From Myxocyprinus asiaticus (lineage: Eukaryota; Chordata; Actinopteri; Cypriniformes; Catostomidae), in assembly GCF_019703515.2 (NCBI RefSeq), contig NC_059347.1:24298501-24362500 (forward strand): DNA of 64,000 nucleotides, in the 5' to 3' direction. Shown piece after piece: positions 12,701-25,834 of the stretch (positions are counted from its first letter, which is position 1; each line of letters opens with the position of its first letter). The position numbers were made by a program, and so were the translations under genes. The notes below the pieces were generated by a model. It was given only the letters and a program-made list of their open reading frames with translations. It was not told the DNA's origin and did no database searches.

Positions 12701-15700
12701 TTTGCTGAGAAACTCGCTGCCGGCTTAGTACATGTGCTAACTAAGCCCTGTACTGGGGTAGGTGCTCCGCATGTGTTGGTTCCCCATAGGTGACCCCATG
12801 CGACGTACATCTTCCGCTAAATCATTTCCCTGTTGGTAAACTGCATCTTCCTTGAGCAGAGGCCCCTCTGCCCCAGTCACCATGTTTGTAGAAACTCCTA
12901 CCCCGTAGGGTAGGACCTACCATGGGACTTCTCCACATGACATACTTCCGACAAGGCTCGGCAAGACCATGCGACAAATTTCCACTCAAAATACACCCCC
13001 CATCTCTGAGCGGGGTGTGATCTCCACGGTGTCTTCCCCTTGGGAGTGACACCCCCCTGACGTAGATATTGGTGACCCCAGTTGGTTAACAAATTTCACT
13101 CTTTTTTGGGGAGAGAAAAAAGAGGATAAGTGGCCACGACTGGGCTAGCCTGTCCCTATCCTTTGGGCAGTCGACTTGTCCCCGAAGGGCCGTTCGATGC
13201 TCATAACAGCGTTGGGGGAGGTTATGTGTCGGCCTGGTGCGCTGGCTACGAGGCACACAGTGGTCTGCCCGTCTCGCACCGCCAGCTCACGTAACACAGT
13301 TCAGCTAGTTGTGGCGTTTCGTATAGGGACCCCTTGTGTCACTACATCGACACAATGTCATGTGAGTGACAGATAGGGAATGTCCTGGTTACTTTCGTAA
13401 CCTCCGTTCCCTGATGGAGGGAACGAGACATTGTGTCCCTCCTGCCACAATGCTGGACTACCCGCTGAAATGGCGCGGGACCTTGTTTCGGCTCCTCAGC
13501 ACAAAACCTGAATGAGTGGTTGCATACCAGCTCCTTTTATACCCGTATGTTCGGGGGAGTGGTATGCAAATACCACTCGCCAATTCTCATTGGCCTTTTG
13601 TCAAAGACCAGAGGTGTTTCGGGCTCCCAAGAGTGACCCCTAGTGTCACTACATCGACACAACATCTCATTCCCTCCATCAGGGAATGGAGGTTAAGAAA
13701 GTAACCAGGACGTTCTACCCACTGATTACAGCTAATGGGTAATACATTTGTGTAACCACATTTTCAGCAAGAAACTACTGGTAAGTAATACAGGATATGC
13801 TCTAAACTTGTAATTTATTATTTTGTTAAAATCACGTGCATAAGTATATGCATTACCTGTGCCTCCTTGCCTCCATATCTTGTATATTATTTTGAGTACT
13901 TTTTTTTCTGTGCATAATTTATTTTTAGTTTGGAATAAACTTCACCAGTCAAATGAACCTCACCTCCATGCGGTACTTTACAGAGATTGTTGATGCTGTA
14001 CTGGCGTCCCTGTAGACCTGAAGACTGACACTCGTGGCTCGGAGTGTGACCACAGGTAGTCTGGATCCCTGGGCAAAGTACACCAGCCCCCGAGGGTCAT
14101 CACTCTCCAGCATGGTGACATTGGCAAAGCGTGCGGTCTGGTTTATGGCAGCACCCTCACCCACTTTATAGACCTCCACCAGAAACCACATCTGGTACTC
14201 TGGGTCCTAACAGTGCACAAACCAAAAACAATCAAAGCACTTGTAAAAATGTGCTGTAGAAAACAGGGAAGAAGCTGATCTGGAAGCAGAGATATTGATT
14301 AATGTGGAGAGATCAGGAGATGCTTGTCAGCAAAGCTAAAAGCCCAAGGTGAGAAAGACATCAAGAGCAGAACAAATTCAGGGTTTGAGATTAACGCTTG
14401 TCCTCGCTTCATCTGTTAACATTTTTAATGTGTTTTCAAATGGCCATTTTTAATGTAACTGCAGTATTGACTTGTGCTCTTAAAGTGATAACAAAAATGA
14501 AAATTCTGTCATCATTAACTCACCTTCATGTTGTTGCAAACTTGTAGACCTATGAATTTTCTATGATTTTTTTCATCCATGAAATCCAAAAGGAGTTAGG
14601 CAAAATGTTAGTTTAAGTCACCATTCACTTTCATGCATTGTACGGTAAAAAAGATGCAGTGACAGCGAATGGTGACTGAGACTAACATTCTGCGTAACTT
14701 CTAAATTTGTGTTCCACGGAAAAGAGATATTCATACATATTTGAGGGTGAGTTATGATGACAGAAATTTAACTATGTCATTATATATAATATACTGTAAA
14801 TGTACATACAGTATAACATAAAGGTCAGTCAGCACATGACTGCATTATGTCTTGCTGGGAAACAAGTGACTGAAGGCCATAATGTAGGCTACATACTTTA
14901 AAAATCATTCCATCTGAATAAAACAATGTAAGAAGTGTGAAATTGTGCCCCCTGTGAGATTTAGGTGAGATTGTTGTAATTTTTTTGTATTATGTACATT
15001 TTTTAGTACTACAAATTTTACTCTTGAGTAAAATTACAACTTGGGGGTTATAATCGAGTTGATTACATAGGTATACTTTTAAGTTGGGTATGAGTCATAA
15101 TTTTAGAAAACATATAACAGAAAATATGACCAGTGAATGACCAATTTACTTGACAAGCACATAACAAAGCTTAATATCAAGCCCTAAAATATGAGTGGAA
15201 AATGATGAATGGGAAGACAGCAAAAGGAAAACTGGTATGCTCTGCAATCCTTTAGTCTAAGTCCACATCCACACTAATATGTTTTCATTGAAAATGCATC
15301 ATTTTCTCAATGTTTTGGCCTTCCGTCCACACTGAGACGGCATTTTTGTCAGCGAAAACAGAGCTTTTCGAAAATGCTCTCCCAAGTGGATAAATTTGAA
15401 AACGCTGTCTTCGCGTTGTAGTGTGGACTGAGAAAACAGATATTTCTGAAAATTATGACGTATTTGTTGTTATGTGACGCAGTCATGTGACCATTCAACC
15501 CAAAACAATCAAGATGGCATCCCATGTTGTAGCGGTGCTGATGTGCATGATATCCACATTGAGTGTTGTTAAAGATAAATGTTACTTTGTACAACCTTCA
15601 CATTGCATTCCTTCAAAAGTGTTTAAGTGTTTAAGACCGTACATGGACCGGCAATTTTTCGCATGCGTAGTAAGGGGATTTAAGAGTTCCCTGTCTCGAC

Positions 15701-18700
15701 GTATCAATGTAGTGACACTAGGGGTTCGATCTTGAAAGCCCCAATCACCTTTGCTTAAAATAGAAACAGCCAATGAGAATTGGCGAGTGGAATTTGCATG
15801 CCACTCTCCACACCGGACATACGGGTATAAAAGGAGATGGCGTGCACCACTCATTCAGATTTTTTTCTTCGGAGCCGAATGCATGTATTGTGTTCATCCC
15901 ATGACCTACGCTTATGCTGTTGGATTTACTGTGCATATCAGTGGTCACCCACACATGGTCGAGTGTTGTGCTTCCCTTGGGCGCTTCGGCAGCTGAGTCT
16001 ACAGGTGCTAAAAGAGTATATTCTAAAAGAGTATATTTTCTACTAAAAGAGCACAAACGATTGGCATCTTTTTAAAGACGGCCTTTCGCCTTTGTTCTAC
16101 TGGATGTGGCCATTATCTCTCCCCTCCAGATAACCATGAAATCTGTCTCGAATGCTTGGGGCGCCAGCACGCCGAGGCAACTTTTGTGGAGGGGTTATGC
16201 TCTCATTACGAGAACATGCCCATGAGAACGTTGCAGTCGCGGCTCACTTCCTTCTTCATGATGCAGGGAGCCACCGCGGCTGCTTCCCAAACCTCTCCGT
16301 CCTGGGCTGAAACTCAGGCGGCCGGGTTGGCGAGCACCGCGGGTGATCTGGATGTGGACATGGGAGCATTTCTGCTGGCTACTTTGACATACATATGACA
16401 TCCTCGGCGGCAGTTCTACCCCTCGGGTTGATGCATATGAGACTGCTTCAGCACTGGCTACAGAATCGAGTCCCGAGGTGGGCATGGTGCCACGGCACCC
16501 AGCATGTGAATACCATGCCATGGTGTCGTCAGACTTTCAGCCCTTGGTCGGACCGGGCATTTCTACGGGCAGGCGTTTCCCTAGAGCAGGTCTCAAGGCA
16601 CGTCGTGGTCACAATAGATGCGTCAAACTCGGGCTGGGGTGCCGTGTGCAACGGGCAAGCAGTATCGGGGCTCTGGACAGGACCCCAACTTCAATGGCAC
16701 ATCAACTGCTTAGAATTGCTGGCGGTATTGCTGGCCCTTCAGAGGCTTTGACCATTGATTCAGGGCAAGCATGTGTTGGTCCAGACCAACAACACAGCGA
16801 CCGTGGTGTACATAAACCGCCAAGGCAGCGTACGCCCACGTCGCATGGCGCAACTCACCCGCCGCCTCCTCCTTTGGAGTCAGCAGACGTTGAAATCTCT
16901 GCCAGCCACTCACCTCTCCCTCCTGGAGAAGGAAGAGCACTTCCCAGCATTATTCCAGGAGGTGCTCGGCGGGAAATTGCTAAACAGCAAATATCAGGAA
17001 AGGCCACTGCCTGTAGCCTCCTTGGGTAAGTGCCTCCTCCCTCCTTAACGGGACTAGGGAGACGCCTTACCTAACTCGCTGGAAGGTCACGACGTGGTCG
17101 AGCGCTCGCTGCGAGGCACGCAGCAGCTTGCCTGTGTCCACTCTTCCATACCTCGTGACACGATTTCAGCACCTACAGCGTTTCTTATAGGGAACCCCTA
17201 GTGTCACTACATCGACACAACGTCGAGTGAGTGACAGACAGGGAACGTCTAGGTTACTGGTGTAACCTCTGTTCCCTGATGGAGGGAACGAGATGTTGTG
17301 TCCCTCCTGCCGTGGCGCTGACCCGGCCGCTGACATGGCCGGGACTCTCTATCGGCTCCTCAGCATAAATCTGAATGAGTGGTGCACACCATCTCCTTTT
17401 ATACCCGTACGTCCAGGGCGGAGAGTGGCATGCAAATTCCATTTGTCAATTCTCATTGGCCTTTTCTATTTTAAGCAAAGGTGATTGGGGCTCTCAAGAT
17501 CGAACCCCTAGTGTCACTACATTGACACAACATCTCGTTCCCTCCATCAGGGAACAGAGGTTACACCAGTAACCTAGATGTTTTCATACATTTCAGTGTG
17601 GATGAGCAACTTCTGGAAAACGCTTGAAAACGGCAGTGTGGACAGAGAGCATTTTGAAAAAGAAAATGCAGCTTTCAAATGTATCTGGATTAATGTAGAC
17701 GTAGCCTAAGAGTTAAGTTCAAAGTATACTTCGGTTGTCCGTGTTGCTGATCGGAACACACACAGAATGTGTGTTGTAAATTTCGTCATCAGCACAGTCT
17801 GCGCAGACTGTCCTCGTCTGTGCACATTGTTGCCGCATGAGACTGCTGTTCACTGTACTAAAAGAGTATCACAAAGCAGTCGCAGTGCAATTGCATCGAG
17901 CATGTTCGTATTTGTTTGCGGTCAAAAGAGTATACTTTGAAAGGCTAAGCGCTCAACCATATGTGAGGCCACCCAGAATACAGAAAAACAAAGTATACCA
18001 GAGCCTTAAGATTCTAGTCTATACAATGATGCACCATGTACCCTATTTGAATGTACCTGATCTGGCTGGACCTCCAACCTGAGGGCACAAAGTGTTTCTC
18101 CTTTCCTGCAGAGCGCTGTGCCTGAGGTCTGCTGCAGCTCTCTGGTCAGATTCACCCCATAACTGAACACCGAGTGAACAGTAGTGCTGAACGTCACCCG
18201 CCAAAACGCCAACACATCCTCAAATGCTCTGGAAGAATAGATTATGTGCACACACACAGGAAAAGTACTGTAAAACCCTTTCTGGCATGACAATTAACAC
18301 TGTTTTGCAATAGTAAAAGCACAAACAAGCATGATACCTGTTTTCTTGTCTTTGCAGAAAAAGTGTAGCCGTCCTGTTCACTGAGTCCTCATCCAAGATC
18401 TGACCTGACTGAGAGCTCAAACTGAAGCCAACTATACCATTCTGAAGATCACTCCCTGTGGAAGAGAAACAAACATTAATAGCTGAGCTCAAATATGGGA
18501 TAATGTACAGTCAGTCAGCCATTATTGTAAAACAAACCCAGACAGGGTGATTTGGACTTCTTGAAGGGGTTTATTTGGCAATAATGATCGGCTATCTGTA
18601 CATAATTGTGCTTTTTATACGACTACTTACGAAATAATTAAATAAATGGACATGAAATGTTGATTTTAGTTGAAATTACATTATTATCTGAGAAGAAAAA

Positions 18701-21700
18701 AATGCAGAGTGCTATGACAGACGTGGAACTAGCAGAGTGTAGGAGATCGGTTGCCTAGGACAACGGTTAAATATAAAGTTTAGCAGTCCATATACAAAAC
18801 TATTTGACTGTAGAATGTCGCAGTTGACTAGTAAGAATCAGGTATTCCATAGAGCTGTGCAATGAATACAATGAATACAAATAAACAAAATAATCTCAGT
18901 AAGGTACTTACCCAGAATAATGATTTTGGCAAAGGAAGTGAACCCCAGTTCATCTGGCACACTGACAATCTCTGCTCCGCCTTCTGCCTCGCTAAGGTAG
19001 ATAAAGAATGCCTCCTGCCCTTCCGGCTCTTGATCGTTTAGTACGAGTACACTGACCTCCACCTCACTCTGCCCCTCTGACAATATGACAGTCTGGGTCT
19101 CCAAAGCAAAGTCCTCTCCTTCCAGGGCCCATGTCCCATTATGCTCCCGATGAAACTGGGCCACGTCCAACTCTGCCGTTTTCAGTCCTGCATAAGCTTT
19201 TATTTTGACACTCACCACTCCTGTGAGGCCTACTGTCCTACGAACACTTAGGGCAATCTTCTGTTGAGGTGCCCCATCCTGGCTGTCTTCGGAAATGCGT
19301 ATCAGCGCTGGCCCTAGACTCAAAAACCCGCTAACCACATCGTTAGCAAGAATGGTAATTGTAGCTACACTATGTTCAGATATAATGCGAGGCTCAGCTT
19401 CAACTGACGGCAAACTGGCACTAAGAACACGTACGTTGGTCAAGTTTACAAAAAAGTTCTCGTCTGGTTCAGTTAAGGTATCATCTACGATGGACAGGTG
19501 AATGGCAGCAGATGTTTGGTGTGAATCAAACACAAGCTGGCCATCAGATACCAGAGCAAAGTCCTTGTCAGGCTGGGCGTTACCAGGCCATGTCTCGTAG
19601 GAGATTCTGGAGCAGTTGCTACGGAAGCCATAGAGGCGTTGGACGTACAGGGTGATAGTCTGTACGTCCTCCTCAATCACCAGCTGTCGAGAATCAGGAT
19701 GAAACTGATATAATCCCAAAGGCTCCACCTCAGCTACTGTATAACCAGTCCTGAACACACAGCATTTCAAACCAGCAGAGAGAGAGAGAACAGAACACAT
19801 GGGTACCAAATTTCATCAACTACATTCATCATAACACATGTTATGCAGTGGCCCTAAAACATTTGGACACTTAAGCCACACTTAAAAAAAAAAAAAAATG
19901 TAATTGCAGTTTCTTCAACCAGCTGGTCCAAAGTTTAATTTTAGTGGATGTATGGAGTAAATTGGACATATTTCACCTATGTCTGACAAACATAAAAAAA
20001 AAAATATACTTAATTTATAAATACTTAAAGAAAATGTTCATCCAAAAATGATAATTCTCTCTGATGTATTTTTGTCCATACAATGCAAGTGAATGGTGAC
20101 CAAATTGTTAAGCTCCAAAAAGCACATAAAGGCAGCATAAAGGTAATCCATAAGACTCCAGTGGTTTAATCCATGTCTTCTGAAGAGACCCGATCAATTT
20201 TGAGTGAGAACATCCAAAATGTAACTCCTTTTTCACTGTACCTCTTGACATTGCAGTCTCTAGGCACAATCATGATTTCAAGCTTGATTACACTTCCTAG
20301 AGCTTAAGGCATGCACAGAGCACTAGATGGTGCTAGGAAGTGTAATCGAGCTTGAAATAAAAAAAGGAGTTGTATTTTGGTCTGTTCTCACCCAAACTCA
20401 ATAGGATCCCTTCTTATAGATTACCTGTATACTGCCTTTATGTCCTTTTTGGAGCATGAAAATTTGGTTACCATTCTCTTGCATTGTATAGACAAACAGA
20501 TATCATATTCCATTAAAATGAGTAAATGATGAGAGAATAATAATTTTGGGGTGAACTATTCCTTTAACAGTATGCCAGTATATCTAGTATATCTATTGTT
20601 ATATGATTTTAAAACTAGTAAACTTCTTTTGTGAATATTTTGCTTAAACAAAATAAAAAATACAATACAATAAAAGTGTGTTTAGAGCATCTTTCTGTAG
20701 AATAAATGCTTCTTGGTTTGACATTGTTACATCATCTAATGCAATGACATTCATACATGTTAGTGTGGCATAAGAGTGTTCAAATATTTTTTGGGGCCAC
20801 TGTGCTTGTAAATATAAATTCACAGAGATACCAAAGGTTAAGACATTGTTACCTGAGTCTGGCACCACCAGGTAAATCTGACTCTACTGACGTCAGGTAA
20901 ATGGCATGTGCTGCGACATCTGACACATTATTAACAGCACTGAGAGATATCAGTTCACTCCTCTGACCATGGGCAAGCATTACCGCACCTTCGTATAAAG
21001 AAAGAGGAGATTGCAAGATAAAAGACAAGAACAGCAGGTATCTTCTTCAATACATTTTAACACAATATTTTGGGATGTTTATGTATGATTCATGTAATTG
21101 TGATTCTTGTATAAACACATAACAAACCTGTTTTAATAACTAACACTGTGACATTTAATCATTTCTACATTTGAATATATTCACAGTTAATAAGACAGTA
21201 CTTCCTCTGTCCATGACTGAAGGCTAACCTGATCTTGGTGAGATGTCCCCTGGCTGGTAGCCTGCTGGAGTTTGGCCTGGAGGGAACCCAGCGCTCCATC
21301 GGATGGTTATGTTCCCGTACAAGCCTGTCCGTCTAACCAGCGCCACACACTGGCCACTTCCTATATCTGAGACCCGCAGGGCCAAAGATGCAAATCCAAC
21401 CTACATATCACAGAGATAAAACAGTGATAAAACCAGTGTTGTATAAAGTATCCATTTGTCTTACTTGAGCAAAAGCAAAGATGCCTTCATGGAAATTGAC
21501 TTAAGTTAAAGTAGCTCATGAGAAAATGACTTAAGTAAAAGTACAAAAGTAGCTGATATTAAATTTACTTAAGTATCAAACGTACAAGTAAACTGCATAA
21601 ATTATGGAACAGTTCATTAAACCCATGGCAACTTATTTGGTTGGTGGTGCTCATCATTTACTCACCCTCATCCTATCCCAAATGTGTATGACTTTCTTTA

Positions 21701-24700
21701 ATCTCAGAACACATACAAAGATTTTCAGAAGAATATTTCAGCTCTATAGGTCAATTCAATCCAAGTGAATGATGGCCAGACATTTCAAGCTACATAAAGC
21801 ACATTAAGGGAGCATAAAGTTATCCATATTACTACAGTGGTTAAATCATCTGAAGCGATTCGGTTGGTTTTGGGTGAGAACAAACCAAATTGTTACTAAT
21901 TTTCACTGTATATCTTGCCATTGCAATCTCCAGGCATGATCATGATTTCAAGCTTGATTTCACTTTCTAGTGCTTGAGGCATGCACAGAGCCCTAGATGG
22001 CACTATAGGAAGTGTAACTGAGCTTGAAATCCTGATCGCCAAGTAGACTGCTAATGTCAAGATTTATAGTAAAACAAATGAGTTATATTTTGGTCAGTTC
22101 TCACCCAAAACCAATTGGATCCATTCAGAAGACATTGGTGAAACCACTGGAATCTTATGGATTACTCTTATGCTGCATTTATGTGCTTTTGGAGCTTCAA
22201 AGTCTGGCCAACATTCACTTACATTTAATTGACCTATATAATAGGAATATTCTTCATAAAATCTTTTTTTGTTTGTGTTCTGCAGAAAAAAATAAATAAT
22301 AATAATTAAAGTCATACACATCTTGGATAGAATGAGGGTGAGAAAATTATGAGAGAATTTTCATTTTTAAATGAACTGTCCCTTTAATGGCACATTCAAG
22401 TCACATCAGAATTATCATATTTATGGGATGAGTGTAAATGAACACCACAGTCCATAAAAATTGCAGTGGCGCTTTCTCAGGGCCAGCAAAGCCTTCTCTG
22501 CTGGCGTAACATGCCTAATAAATAAATCTTTTTCCATCCTTTCATTCTCATTGACCTTTTTGCCTATGTATTTTCAATCGCTTTCAACTCCTAATTAATC
22601 AACAAACGAATAGCAAAAAAACTAAAACATTTATCCAAACAGAATTTATTCCTCGATGCTTACAAGCAAAGTGTGACAACTGTTTCACAAATAGCTTGCC
22701 TGAAGCCATGCTCCTTAGCTGAAGCATTCCCTCAACAGTGCAAATGAATGCACATCTAATGTCAGACTGTCAGATTCATCAGTCAATCAGATTTATTTAT
22801 TTGCTCTTGGTGGGTGTGTTCTTTAGGATATGTCCTAGCCCAGGCCTTCTAGCTGGCCTTGAGTGACGCAATCATGCTTTAAGTGATGTACGTAAGTTTA
22901 AAAATGAACTGGACATGTTTTCATGAGGTTCACATCCAAAAATCTCAGCAAAATACATTAACAACATCCATTTATATATATACAGGGTGCACCATGGGAC
23001 CACACAGCCATCATACCACTCAGGAAGGAGACTCATTCTGTCTCCTAGAGATTAACGTAGTTTGGTGCGGAAAGAACAACAGCAAAGGACCTTGTAAAGA
23101 TGCAGGAGGAAACAGGTAGACAAGTATCTATATCCACAGAAAAACAAGTCCTATATCGGCATAACCTGAAAGGCTGCTCAGCAAGGAAGATTCCAGTGCT
23201 CCAAAACTGCCATAAATAAGCCAGACTAAAGTTTGCAAGTGCACATGGGGACAAAGGTCTTACTTTTTGTAGAAATTTCCTCTGATCTGACTTTTTTGCC
23301 ATAATGACCATCGTTATATTTGGAGAAAAAGCATAGGGGTGGCAGCATCATGTTGTGGGGGTGCTTTGATGCAGGAGGGACTGGTGCACTTCACAAAATA
23401 GATGGCATCATGAGGAAGAAAAATTATGTAGATATATTGAAGCAACATCACAAGACATCAGCCATGAAGTTAAAGCTTGGTCGCAAATGGGTCTTCCAAA
23501 TGGACAATGACCCCAGGCATACCACCAAAGTTGTGGTAAAATGGCTTAAGGATAACAAAGTCAAGGTATTGGAGTGGCCATCACAAAGCTCTGACCTCAA
23601 TCTGACTGAAAATTTGTGAGCAGAACTGAAAAAGCATGTGCGAGCAAGGAGGCCCACAATCCTGACTCAGTTACACCAGTTCTGTTTGGAGGAATGGGCC
23701 AAAATTCCAGTAACTTATTGTGAGAAGCTTGTGAAAGGCTACCCAAAACGTTTGACCCAAGTTAAACAATATAAAGCCATTGCTACCAAATACTAACAAA
23801 CTGTATGTAAACTTCTGACCCACTGGGAATGTGATGAAAGAAATAAAAGCTGAAATAAATAATTCTCTCTACTTTTATTCTGACATTTCACATTCTTAAA
23901 ATAAAGTAGTGATCCTAACTGACCTAAGACAGGGAATGTTTTCTATGATTAAATGTTAGGAACTGTAAAAAAAAAAAAAAAAAAAAAAAAACAATTTGTT
24001 TAAATGTATTTGGTTGAGGTGTATGTATACTTCTGACTTCAAATGGATCTGTCTCTTTACATTTACTATTGTGGCATTAGGGCTGTACAATTAATTGAAA
24101 AACTAATCGCGATTACGATTATGGCTGCCACGATTATGTAATGGTGAAAACTGACGATTACAGCGTTCAATTTATGTCTGCTCCTGTTGCATCAATGGTT
24201 TCTATTTACAAAGTGTTTTTGCAGCATTTGAGTACTCTAACCAATAACTAACTTGTCTGTAATGAAATGGCAATGGCCAATCAGAGTTGCTTAAATGAGT
24301 CCTCTGTCCTATCAGTAATGACAACTGATCTTAATGTGCAAGTTTTAAATCATCTGAATGCCCATATGCTTGCTTTATGTTCCACCTCTGTTCGCAGTGG
24401 CATACGAAAATTAATACTGAAGAAACATCACCTGACACTCAAAAAGAAGCTGTAGAACAAGAGCCAAAACCACTTTGGAATTATTTTGGATTTATTGCAT
24501 ATTGCACCGCTCGCTTTGAACGTAGATGTTAAATACACTGAAAATGAGCAACAGGACAAAACTAAAATGCTCCCATTATAATCAAGGCATAGATGCGGTG
24601 TAAATAATTGATTTATTATGTTGATTAGACAGCTTTGTTTATAATGAGAGCATTCGCGAGAGTGCAGATCTTTGTGCGGAGTGTCACTGAGCTTGCATCA

Positions 24701-25762
24701 AAATGCAGGTCTCAAACAGTGTTAACCTGCAGTGGGTGACAGCAGTCATTGTAATGGGAGAGTTTGTCGTGTTGCTCGATTTATGTGTACAATTTATTAA
24801 AAATATAAAAATTGTTTTGTTTTGTCATGTTAATAAGTAGGCCAATGTGAATTTGATTTGTACAAAATAGCAATAAAGTAATTCAGCTTAACTATTCTAA
24901 GTGTGTTTTGGAGGTGTAGCCAACATAAAGAATATGGCATGAATAGCATATTTCAGGAATCACCGTCACTGTTATCGCGTCTGCTCTAATAAGACCCATT
25001 TGCCACGCAGCTTGTATTAGTAGATTTAACATTTTCACGAATCGCACAAACTCCGATCGCAAATTACCGTTTTTAATTTACTGTTTTAAATGGCACTGAG
25101 GCCGAAAATGATCTTAACGATTATCTTACATGAACAAGATCACCACTGAAGATCTAACGGGATTAATGGTCCCCTGTCTTGCCACCAAAGGGCTTACTGA
25201 ATGCAGTGTAACTTGGTCAATTTAAATTGGCTCTTAATATGTTTGAATATTGAATTTGTCATATTATTTACTGTATGTGGACTAATAATTTAAGCAGTAA
25301 TTTTGCAGTAATTTAATTTATTCTATACCATAGATATCCATTTCAAATAATTTTTATTTGGCCTAACATTAACAAACATTATTACAATATTTAATGCTTA
25401 AAATATGCTTAAAAGAAACTGGAGAGCAGCTCATATCCACCATTGAAATCTGCTACTCTGAAGAACTGCATGGTTGATTACTTTGTGATGTCATGGTAAT
25501 TTAATATTTTAATAACATTAAACATTAATTAATTAGACATTAATAATCACGACAATTACAGTTACAATTACAATATCAAGGGCAATAATCGACAATTATG
25601 ATTTTTGCTATAATCGTGCAGCTCTATGTGGCATTACATATTTTAGTCAGCAGGTGGAGGCAAAAGACCATTTTTGTGTGTAATATAAGCCAGTTCAGGT
25701 GATGCGATGTGATGTGAAGTGAGTCAGCGTCATTCAGTGTTTGCATTCAACAGCACTCCTTG

Positions 25763-25834
<72 letters not shown>

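Larger units (their letters stand above)
8312..13714 (+). mobile_element. DIRS-like tyrosine-recombinase retrotransposon, copy A (full-length but decayed)
   Basis: 5.4 kb element antisense to adgrv1. The left inverted terminal repeat is 8,312-8,515 and the right 13,490-13,714. In order on the plus strand come a gag-like region, reverse transcriptase, RNase H, tyrosine recombinase, and an internal complementary region (13,329-13,440) that pairs with both outer ends. This arrangement, without long direct LTRs and with YR in place of a DDE integrase, is diagnostic of the DIRS order. All reading frames carry stops or shifts, and the RT active site reads YLDN instead of YLDD, so this copy is inactive. 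Confidence 0.93.
15687..17580 (+). mobile_element. DIRS-like element, copy B (internally deleted, 1.9 kb)
   Basis: Same family as copy A: left ITR 15,687-15,880, right ITR 17,360-17,580, internal complementary region 17,195-17,303. Only a gag N-terminal piece and the RNase H piece remain; the reverse transcriptase and the whole recombinase are missing. Antisense to adgrv1. Non-autonomous; needs a helper if it ever moved in this form. Confidence 0.9.
15255..17712. mobile_element. Inverted-repeat MITE split by DIRS copy B
   Basis: The left end TAGTCTAAGTCCACATCCAC (15,250-15,270) is inverse-related to the right end GGATTAATGTAGACGTAGCC (17,688-17,707). Internal halves share CGTCCACACTGAG / CAGTGTGGACAGAGAGC and GAAAACGCTTGAAAACG. 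The DIRS copy B lies between the halves. Confidence 0.7.

Noticed and set aside
8312..13714. Possibility that the element is an LTR retrotransposon or a retrovirus-like provirus
   Set aside because: Ends are inverted, not direct; a tyrosine recombinase replaces the DDE integrase; an internal complementary region is present. No envelope-like sequence.
23045..23311. Minus-strand 88-codon frame
   Set aside because: Opposite strand of the Tc1 transposase relic.
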